Shown here one piece after another: positions 1 through 5,303 of a stretch of DNA of 15,310 bases. This DNA is from Thermaerobacter marianensis (GTDB lineage Bacteria > Bacillota > Sulfobacillia > DYIH01 > DYIG01): assembly GCA_020723725.1 (NCBI GenBank), contig DYIG01000020.1, forward strand, positions 1 to 15,310, in the 5' to 3' direction. The stretch's first letter is position 1; each line of letters begins with the position of its first letter. Made by a program: the position numbers and the translations under genes. The notes under the pieces were generated by a model that saw only the letters and a program-made list of their open reading frames with translations, was not told where the DNA came from and made no database searches.

Positions 1-234
1 GTATGCAGGCAGAAAACTATTTTGAACCATCCCGTAAACATAAAGTGCCACCCAACATGGAGAAAGCCCTAAAAATTCTACCAATCAACGCTTTCCCCTT
101 TTCCTTTGTCAATACCACCCAAAATGATTAAGAAGGGATTTTGCCGTGCAAAAGATGCTAGATTATATAATTCAGTTCGCTTGCATTGAACGCCCAATCC
201 GAACTGGGGCCAATAAGAAGGGAGGTCTCATTTC
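1..234. other. AT-rich upstream region without a supported gene
   Basis: This stretch is AT-rich compared with the rest of the window and holds no convincing gene. A frame open to the left edge runs to a TAA at 129-131 and could be the tail of a gene lying outside the window. The visible 42 codons from the ATG at 3 have no ribosome binding site within the window and match no family I recognise. The only other signals are a weak promoter-like pair and a GGGAGG purine run near 220-225. Confidence 0.4.
141..171 (+). promoter_or_regulatory. possible second sigma-A promoter upstream of the iron permease
   Basis: TTGCCG at 141-146 is followed by TATATAAT, with a perfect TATAAT at 166-171 (19-nt spacer) or TATATA at 164-169 (17-nt spacer). 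The -10 is good and the -35 is mediocre. If active, it would give a longer leader that includes the downstream promoter and operator. AT-rich DNA produces such matches by chance, so this is weaker than the promoter at 235-264. Confidence 0.3.
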
Positions 235-264
235 TTGACAAGGCGAACCCTAAAACACTACAAT
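235..264 (+). promoter_or_regulatory. sigma-A promoter for the FTR1 iron permease
   Basis: A perfect -35 hexamer TTGACA (235-240) is followed after 18 nt by TACAAT (259-264), one mismatch from TATAAT. The predicted start, about 7 nt after the -10, lies near 271, inside the palindrome at 269-291. This leaves a leader of roughly 110 nt before the preferred permease start at 384. Confidence 0.65.
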
Positions 265-268
265 AAGC

Positions 269-291
269 TTGCGAATGAGAGGCATTCTCAA
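269..291. promoter_or_regulatory. candidate Fur-type iron operator
   Basis: This is an imperfect palindrome with half-sites TTG-C-GAATG and CATTC-T-CAA around a 5-nt centre, so 8 of 9 positions pair. The 19-mer at 271-289 matches the classical Fur box GATAATGATAATCATTATC at 13 of 19 positions by hand alignment. It covers the predicted transcription start of the promoter at 235-264, the usual position for an iron-dependent repressor. The gene it precedes is an iron permease. A DtxR/MntR-type regulator is an alternative; the matching was done by eye. Confidence 0.5.
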
Positions 292-383
292 TTAGCAGCA
301 ATTAGGCTCAGGTATTTCGGCATAAATATTGAATGCTAACGAAGCTAGAATCAGTGCTTAACGGTGAAGGGGTGGTAAGCGCT

Positions 384-1211
384 ATGTTTTCTGGATTTCT
401 TGTGACGCTAAGAGAAGGACTTGAGGCATTTTTAATTATCTGCATACTAGCGGGCTACCTCATCCGCACCGGACATAGGAAGGAGGTCAAGTTGGTCTGG
501 TTAGGGGCAGGCGCGGCTCTGGCCGTAAGTCTGATCGTGATGGGTATCCTCAGCTACCTGGGCCTTACACTTGGTCACGATGCCCGTGAGATGTTTGAGG
601 CGGTAATGATGATTATTGCAGTGGTTATCGTTAGCACCATGATCCTCTGGATGCACCATCATGCCAAGTTTGTGCGGACGGAACTGCAGAACCGGCTCTC
701 CCAGGCGGTTTCGAGCGGTCAGATGGCCGCCATCGCCCTGCTCTCTTTCACCATGGTGGTTCGCGAAGGCATCGAGACCTCCATCTTCCTGACGGCCCTC
801 TCTTCGGCCGGTCCGGAGGGCGGTGTCTTTACAGGCGCGCTATTAGGGTTTATGGTGGCAGCCGTTTTTGGTCACTTCTTCTTCCATGGTTCGATGAATC
901 TGAACCTGCGTGTGTTCTTCTCGGTTACCGGGTGGCTGCTGATCCTCTTCGCTGCCGGGATGATTTCCCGGGCAGCCGGGATCTTCGTGGAACTCGGGTA
1001 CCTGCCTTCCCTGATCGAACCCGTCTGGGACACAGGCTGGCTCCTAAACGATGGCAGCATCACCGGAACGCTGCTCAGGACGCTCTTCGGTTACACGGCA
1101 CGGCCCTCCCTCCTGCAGGTATTGGCCCAAATGGGGTATATTCTTGGAATGGGGCTGGTATTTAAGTGGGGGGTTCCCAGGCGCCCCATGCGCATCATCA
1201 CCCTTCACTAA
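384..1211 (+). CDS. FTR1-family iron permease
   Basis: Integral membrane protein of the FTR1/EfeU family, which moves iron across the cytoplasmic membrane. The 275 residues contain the two family motifs: REGLE at 10-14, in the first membrane helix, and REGIE at 127-131. Their acidic residues are thought to bind iron. About seven hydrophobic segments are visible (roughly 2-24, 38-60, 72-90, 113-140, 147-168, 176-203 and 245-262). A His-rich turn, HHH, lies at 91-93. I chose ATG 384 because family members normally begin just before the first REGLE helix and a GAAGGGG run lies upstream at 366-372; an in-frame ATG at 333 lacks a clear SD. No EfeO/EfeB-like or multicopper oxidase partner is visible, so the oxidation state transported is unknown. 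The upstream promoter and Fur-like palindrome suggest induction under iron limitation. The next gene starts 65 nt later and may be cotranscribed. Confidence 0.88.
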   Translation: MFSGFLVTLREGLEAFLIICILAGYLIRTGHRKEVKLVWLGAGAALAVSLIVMGILSYLGLTLGHDAREMFEAVMMIIAVVIVSTMILWMHHHAKFVRTELQNRLSQAVSSGQMAAIALLSFTMVVREGIETSIFLTALSSAGPEGGVFTGALLGFMVAAVFGHFFFHGSMNLNLRVFFSVTGWLLILFAAGMISRAAGIFVELGYLPSLIEPVWDTGWLLNDGSITGTLLRTLFGYTARPSLLQVLAQMGYILGMGLVFKWGVPRRPMRIITLH

Positions 1212-1276
1212 TGGTGTGAATGGCAGACGGGCCTTTTTCACCGGGCCAATAAAAAGACCGCCCGCAAGGAGAGACC

Positions 1277-2458
1277 GTGGAGATTTACCTGGATAATAGC
1301 GCTACTACCAGGCCCAGACCGGAGGTGGTCCGGGCCGTTTCTGCCGCCATGGAGGAGACCTATGGGAACCCTTCCTCGCTGCACCGGCTGGGTGTGCGTG
1401 CCGAAGCCGTTCTCAGATCTGCCAGGGAGACAATTGCCGGGACCCTCTCCGTATCACCCGGGGAGGTCACTTTTACATCGGGCGGAACCGAGGCCAACAA
1501 CCTGGCTATCATCGGGGCTGCCCTGACGCTCCAGCAGGGTGGTAAACACGTAATCACGACCGCGATTGAGCACCCCTCGGTGCTACGGGCGTTTGGTCTC
1601 CTGGAGGAACACGGTTTCGAATTAACCCTCCTCAAACCCGATGGATCGGGTCTGGTTGATGCCGAGGCGATCAGGGAAGCCCTGCGACCGGATACCGTCC
1701 TGGTGAGCACCATGTACGTCAATAATGAGACGGGTGCGATTCAGCCCCTGGAAAACATGCGGGGCGTCATCGCGGCCGAGCGTGCCCGTCGGCGGCGTGG
1801 CCGACCCCTTCTGTGGCACGTGGATGCCGTGCAGGGCTACGGCAAGCTCCCCTTTTACGCGCAGAAACTGGGGGCGGATCTGGCAACGTTGAGCGCCCAT
1901 AAAATCCACGGTCCCAAGGGCGTGGGAGCGCTATATGTGCGGCGGGGGGTGCGGCTTAAACCGCTCTTGGTCGGCGGTGGACAGGAGAGTGGCGTCCGGG
2001 CCGGGACGGAGAATGTGCCGGGGATCGCCGGGTTTGCCGAGGCTGCCAGGCACGCTTTCCGTGACCTGGAGGGGGTGGCCGGTCAGCTACGTGAACTGAA
2101 ACGCCTGTTTATCGCGGGTATCACAGCAAGGGTGCCGGACGCCATTATAAACGGGCCTGTTGATGACAATACGCTGCTGGCTCCTCATATAGTGAATGTC
2201 TCCTTCCCCGGTATCAAAGGGGAGGTCCTGGTTCACTACCTGGAGGAGCGTGGGGTTTATGTGTCTACGGGAGCGGCCTGTTCCTCCCGGCGAGCAGAAC
2301 CGAGCCACGTGCTCAAGGCAATGGGGCTGCCCGGCGACCGGGTCGCCAGCGCCATCAGGTTCAGCTTTTCACCGTTCAATACCATAGACGATGTTCAAAG
2401 GGTTGTTTCGCTCCTGGACGTAGCGGTAGCGGAACTACGGGTCTTTGCCAGGAGGTAG
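1277..2458 (+). CDS. cysteine desulfurase (IscS/NifS family), probable sulfur donor to ThiI
   Basis: PLP-dependent enzyme that converts L-cysteine to alanine and carries the sulfur as a persulfide for Fe-S clusters or tRNA thiolation. The 393-aa protein has the full motif set: DNSATTRP near the N terminus, SGGTEANN at 68-75, H99 that stacks on PLP, NNETG at 149-153, D183 and Q186 (HVDAVQ), the PLP lysine K209 in SAHKIHGPKG, and RAGTENV at 241-247. The persulfide cysteine C335 lies in TGAACSSRR. The GTG start at 1277 has a strong AAGGAGAG SD at 1266-1273. thiI follows directly, like the nifZ-thiI pair of Bacillus, which points to tRNA 4-thiouridine as a main sulfur destination. No iscU, iscA or iscR is present, so a dedicated Fe-S assembly role is less likely. 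Confidence 0.93.
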   Translation: MEIYLDNSATTRPRPEVVRAVSAAMEETYGNPSSLHRLGVRAEAVLRSARETIAGTLSVSPGEVTFTSGGTEANNLAIIGAALTLQQGGKHVITTAIEHPSVLRAFGLLEEHGFELTLLKPDGSGLVDAEAIREALRPDTVLVSTMYVNNETGAIQPLENMRGVIAAERARRRRGRPLLWHVDAVQGYGKLPFYAQKLGADLATLSAHKIHGPKGVGALYVRRGVRLKPLLVGGGQESGVRAGTENVPGIAGFAEAARHAFRDLEGVAGQLRELKRLFIAGITARVPDAIINGPVDDNTLLAPHIVNVSFPGIKGEVLVHYLEERGVYVSTGAACSSRRAEPSHVLKAMGLPGDRVASAIRFSFSPFNTIDDVQRVVSLLDVAVAELRVFARR

Positions 2459-2503
2459 TTGCGCCCACGTGCGGTAGTCAGGGCAGGGGAATTGGAGGGC
2501 GTT

Positions 2504-3700
2504 ATGGGAGGGCACGAGCGGGTAATCCTCATTCGTTATGGCGAGATCAGCCTCAAGGGGGGCAACAGGCCCTACTTCGAGCGGAGCCTTGATAGGGCCA
2601 TTAAAGCAGCTCTCGCCGGCTTGGCAGGCTTCCGGGTCTGGCGGGACCACGGGAGGTTCTATCTTGCAGGGCCTGGCGACCAGGAGGAATATGTCTCACG
2701 CCTTAGGCGGGTTTTTGGCATTGTCTCACTGAGCCCTGCCATTTCCGTCTCCCTCAATTTCGAATCGATCAAAGCGGCGGCGCTTGAGGTGCTGCGCGAG
2801 GCGATGAACGGTGCGGCTTATGCGGCACATGCGGCGGGGCACAATGCTGGCGGCTTAACCTTCAAGGTTAACGCCAGAAGGGCGAATAAGTCCTTTCCCC
2901 TGGATTCCATGGCTTTGAACAGGGAGATCGGCGCCTTCCTCCTTGATCAGGTTCCGGGGCTTGTCGTCGATGTTCACGAGCCGGATATCACTGTCTCAGT
3001 GGACCTCCGTGACCGCGCTTTTGTATATACGACCATTGTTCCGGCCTATGGCGGATTGCCCCCGCGGATAAGCGGCAGGGCTGTCCTGCTGCTATCTGGA
3101 GGGATAGACAGTCCGGTTGCCGGGTGGATGGCCATGAAGCGCGGCCTCGAAGTCCATGGGCTCCATTTCGAAAGCCCCCCCTTCACGAGCGAAAGGGCCA
3201 GGCTAAAGGTAGAGGACTTGGGCCGGAGCCTTTCATCCTGGGGTGCGTACCGCAAAACCCATTACTGCACCTTTACGAAGGTCCAAAAGACCATCTACGA
3301 GAAATGTCCCCCCGAATTGGGCGTGACGATAATGAGGCGTTTCATGTTCCGGATTGCCACCCGCCTGGCAAAAAGGGTAGGCGCCCTTGCCCTGGTGACG
3401 GGTGAAAGCCTCGGGCAGGTGGCCAGTCAGACACTGGAGAGCATGCATGTGATAAACCAGGTGTGTGATCTGCCCGTCCTGCGCCCCCTTATCGGCATGG
3501 ACAAGACAGAGATAATTGACCGCGCAAGGGATATCGGTACCTATGACATATCTATCAGGCCCTATGAGGACTGCTGTACGATATTTGTACCCCGGTGCCC
3601 CAGTACAAAGCCTGCCCTGGATCAGGTAGAGCAGGCCGAGTCCGCGATTGAAATTAATGATCTGGTGGAAGACGCTTTGGCTGGAATTGTGTCGGATTAG
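2504..3700 (+). CDS. thiI: ThiI tRNA 4-thiouridine sulfurtransferase
   Basis: Adenylates U8 of tRNA and replaces its oxygen with sulfur to form 4-thiouridine; in some bacteria ThiI also supplies sulfur for the thiamin thiazole. The 398-aa protein has a THUMP RNA-binding domain (about 45-155), then a PP-loop ATP pyrophosphatase domain with SGGIDS at 198-203 and the conserved GESLGQVASQT at 300-310. The end carries the family segment RPYEDCCTIFVP with C357/C358. The C-terminal rhodanese domain of E. coli ThiI (482 aa) is absent, as in Bacillus, so the desulfurase just upstream probably delivers sulfur directly. I chose ATG 2504 because GGAGGG at 2494-2499 lies 4 nt before it. The frame is open back to a TTG at 2459 abutting the upstream stop, but that start has no good SD. 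The stop abuts the stop of the - strand gene. Confidence 0.93.
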   Translation: MGGHERVILIRYGEISLKGGNRPYFERSLDRAIKAALAGLAGFRVWRDHGRFYLAGPGDQEEYVSRLRRVFGIVSLSPAISVSLNFESIKAAALEVLREAMNGAAYAAHAAGHNAGGLTFKVNARRANKSFPLDSMALNREIGAFLLDQVPGLVVDVHEPDITVSVDLRDRAFVYTTIVPAYGGLPPRISGRAVLLLSGGIDSPVAGWMAMKRGLEVHGLHFESPPFTSERARLKVEDLGRSLSSWGAYRKTHYCTFTKVQKTIYEKCPPELGVTIMRRFMFRIATRLAKRVGALALVTGESLGQVASQTLESMHVINQVCDLPVLRPLIGMDKTEIIDRARDIGTYDISIRPYEDCCTIFVPRCPSTKPALDQVEQAESAIEINDLVEDALAGIVSD

Positions 3701-3886
3701 TTAACGGGCAGGTTTCGATGCCTCTGCCGGCCAGAGGGTCAGATTGCTTCGTTCGGTAAGGTAACGACGGCAGTTTTCACAAACGCATGAACAGGATTCA
3801 TAAGTGGTGCCACCATCATTAACATAATTGCAATAAACCTCGGAGTGGACCCTTTCTCCGCACACACTACAGTTATGGCATTCCAT
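3701..3886 (-). CDS. small Cys-rich protein, probable zinc-binding, unknown function
   Basis: A 61-residue protein with eight cysteines in the first 39 residues (3, 6, 9, 19, 32, 34, 36, 39), including a CHNCSVC cluster and a CSCVCENC cluster. Two CxxC pairs (6/9 and 36/39) could hold one structural zinc; the others could hold more metal. No signal peptide or membrane segment is seen. The start is supported by a GGAGG SD 9 nt upstream on the minus strand. An in-frame upstream ATG would add 14 residues. The gene is convergent with thiI, the two stop codons touching with no spacer, and divergent from remA. I do not recognise the family; it resembles generic zinc-ribbon mini-proteins. Coding capacity is supported by the SD and the patterned cysteines, not by homology. 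Confidence 0.6.
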   Translation of the reverse strand: MECHNCSVCGERVHSEVYCNYVNDGGTTYESCSCVCENCRRYLTERSNLTLWPAEASKPAR

Positions 3887-3953
3887 CGCAAGATTCCTCC
3901 AGGTGTAAGAAAAATTTGTCATGTACATACATTATCGTCTTTGGTGGCGAAGG

Positions 3954-3982
3954 TTGACACAAATGGACCAGGGGCTTATTAT
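3954..3982 (+). promoter_or_regulatory. strong sigma-A promoter for the remA-rpoZ-priA operon
   Basis: A perfect TTGACA (3954-3959) is separated by exactly 17 nt from TATTAT (3977-3982), one mismatch from TATAAT. The predicted start near 3989 gives a leader of about 57 nt before the remA GTG. The genes downstream face the same way with short gaps to the end of the window, so this could drive the whole set, subject to the possible terminator after rpoZ. Confidence 0.7.
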
Positions 3983-4045
3983 TTTGTAACAATTGGCAAA
4001 TGGCTAAAGCTTGCGGCGACCCTGGTTGGAAGGGAGGGGATTTAG

Positions 4046-4324
4046 GTGGATATTAAATTAGTCAACATAGGTTTCGGGAATATCGTCTCCGCCAACCGGA
4101 TCGTAGCAATTGTTAGCCCAGAGTCATCGCCAATAAAGAGGATGATAGGTGAAGCGAGGGATAGCGGGAATCTAGTAGACGCTACTTATGGCCGCCGTAC
4201 GCGGGCTGTTATCTTCACGGATAGCAATTTGGTTATACTGTCCGCCGTACAGCCTGAAACAGTTGCACACAGATTGAATTCAAGGGATACTGTTGTGCGG
4301 GCAGAAGTTATGGAATCAATATAA
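4046..4324 (+). CDS. remA: RemA/DUF370 family regulator
   Basis: A 92-residue DUF370 protein. In Bacillus subtilis RemA is a DNA-binding oligomer that activates biofilm-matrix and osmoprotection genes; in other Firmicutes the role is less clear. The family is recognised from the N-terminal [20 protein letters not shown], the SSPIKRMI segment and the [19 protein letters not shown] core, which contains conserved arginines that bind DNA in RemA. The GTG start at 4046 has a very strong SD (GGGAGGGG, 4032-4039). In B. subtilis and many Clostridia remA sits between a yicC-like gene and gmk, then rpoZ. Here the upstream neighbour is a divergent Cys-rich gene, and only 54 nt separate remA from the chosen rpoZ start, so gmk is absent from this position. 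Confidence 0.87.
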   Translation: MDIKLVNIGFGNIVSANRIVAIVSPESSPIKRMIGEARDSGNLVDATYGRRTRAVIFTDSNLVILSAVQPETVAHRLNSRDTVVRAEVMESI

Positions 4325-4378
4325 TCATTATGTAAAGTTTTACTGGTTACGGGGAAGTTATTTATGGGAGGGAACAGG

Positions 4379-4588
4379 GTGGAACAGAAAATCAATTTCG
4401 ATCAGCTCCTGACCCGGGTGGATAGCAAGTACACGATGGTTGTGGCAGCGGCGAAGAGGGCGCGTCAGTTGATGGATGGCGAACCCCCGACCATTGAGCC
4501 CCACTCCGTCAAACCGGTGGGCGTTGCCCTGGAGGAGCTGGCTGCCGGAACCCTCCATTACCGTCGTACCAAATACGGCATAAAGTAG
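4379..4588 (+). CDS. rpoZ: RNA polymerase omega subunit
   Basis: The small omega subunit helps fold and hold the beta' subunit of RNA polymerase. The core motif VDSKYTMVVAAAKRARQLMDG near the N terminus is typical, followed by the short Firmicutes-type tail with KPVGVALEELAAG (about 69 aa). I preferred GTG 4379 because GGGAGGG (4366-4372) lies 6 nt upstream and the resulting N terminus matches the usual length before the SKYT motif. The in-frame ATG at 4364 would add five residues and has its own GGGGAAG run, so it cannot be excluded. Usual neighbours gmk (before) and coaBC (after) are missing. Confidence 0.88.
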   Translation: MEQKINFDQLLTRVDSKYTMVVAAAKRARQLMDGEPPTIEPHSVKPVGVALEELAAGTLHYRRTKYGIK

Positions 4589-4669
4589 CCGGTCCGGCCC
4601 TGAAGGGTCGTAACTCTATATTGACTGGGCCTATTGAGGGCCACGGCATAAACCACGTGCTGCGGCCCT
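4575..4669 (+). repeat. 27-nt patterned direct repeat at and after the rpoZ stop
   Basis: The block ACGGCATAAA-N11-GGCCCT occurs twice with identical internal spacing, at 4575-4601 and 4643-4669, offset by 68 nt. The 11-nt middles differ. The first copy overlaps the last codons and stop of rpoZ; the second supplies the right arm of the possible terminator hairpin. It could be a remnant of local duplication or a conserved RNA element. Confidence 0.45.
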
Positions 4670-4683
4670 TTACATTTTCTTTT
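4637..4683 (+). terminator. possible weak or conditional terminator after rpoZ
   Basis: AGGGCC (4637-4642) can pair with GGCCCT (4664-4669), with GCA/TGC pairing inside the loop, and the stem is followed by a T-rich tract (TTACATTTTCTTTT, 4670-4683). The 21-nt loop and interrupted T run make it weaker than a classic intrinsic terminator. The same left arm can pair instead with the GGCCCT at 4596-4601, which would break the terminator stem. The next gene on the same strand begins at 4757. Confidence 0.3.
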
Positions 4684-4756
4684 CACCAGGCCTCTAACTA
4701 CGGTCAGAATCCCTCTGGTCAATTCGAAGGATTAATTTCTTCAGGAGGAGGTTCAA

Positions 4757-5260
4757 ATGTCGCAAACATCTGTTGTTTGGGTATTCAGCGATAAGGAATA
4801 TGAGGAGCTCGTGGGCCGGCTTACCGGGCACCTCGGGCGCCTTAAGGGGCGCCGCTCCCATCGCCCAATACTGGAGCTTTCGGACGCTTCCTGGGATGGA
4901 ACGGTAAACAGGAACGGGATCCGTCTTACGCTGCCTGTCCAGCCGGGATCCCTGACGCGGCTGAAACAAATCCATTGGGCCCGCAGGGATAGTGTCTTGA
5001 ACGAATTGGCCGGGGAAATCAGGCGGCTGGCGTCTATCCATCAAATGAGCCCCATTATTTCCCCTCGGATAAAGATAAATTACTATTTCCGAACAAGGCG
5101 TAAGCGCCAGCAAGGGGACCTGGTGCCGGAATTCCTGGTGGATGCCCTCTGCGCTGCTGGATTAATAGAGAATAATGGTTCCCGTAACATAGAGAGTTGT
5201 GAAACCCTGTTAAAGGTAGACAGGGAGCGTCCCCGTATTGAAATAGAGATTAAGCAGTAA
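4757..5260 (+). CDS. RusA-like protein with degraded active site (tentative)
   Basis: A 167-aa protein with an excellent SD (AGGAGGAGG, 4743-4751). I do not recognise it as a named gene. Residues about 53-167 follow the layout of RusA Holliday-junction resolvases: a strand beginning IRLTLPVQPGS, a helix, a strand (RIKINYYF), a basic patch (RTRRKR, 112-117), a helix ending in VDAL, then AGLIENN and a final strand EIEIKQ. Aligning D129-A-L with D80-A-L of E. coli RusA puts D121 at catalytic D72. However, D70 becomes Q119, K76 becomes E125 and D91 becomes N140, so junction cleavage by the RusA mechanism is unlikely. The first 50 residues are extra to RusA. It occupies the place where coaBC usually lies, just before priA, so a DNA-binding role near replication restart is possible but inferred. 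The fold call rests on a by-eye alignment. Confidence 0.5.
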   Translation: MSQTSVVWVFSDKEYEELVGRLTGHLGRLKGRRSHRPILELSDASWDGTVNRNGIRLTLPVQPGSLTRLKQIHWARRDSVLNELAGEIRRLASIHQMSPIISPRIKINYYFRTRRKRQQGDLVPEFLVDALCAAGLIENNGSRNIESCETLLKVDRERPRIEIEIKQ

Positions 5261-5303
5261 ACCTGGGAGGACGAGGGTTCCCGGTGGCGAATTAAGGTCA
5301 CCT

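Noticed and set aside
3..131. 42-codon frame at the left edge starting at an ATG
   Set aside because: No SD is visible within the window, composition is AT-rich, and no family is recognisable. It could be the end of a gene outside the window, but nothing in view supports it.
1212..1276. Possible terminator between the iron permease and the desulfurase (GGTG/CACC arms)
   Set aside because: Pairing needs a bulge and a long loop, and no T run follows the right arm.
3698..3760. Possible bidirectional terminator between thiI and the convergent small gene (GGCAG/CTGCC arms)
   Set aside because: The arms are only 5 bp with a 12-nt loop, lie inside the minus-strand coding end, and have no T run on either strand.
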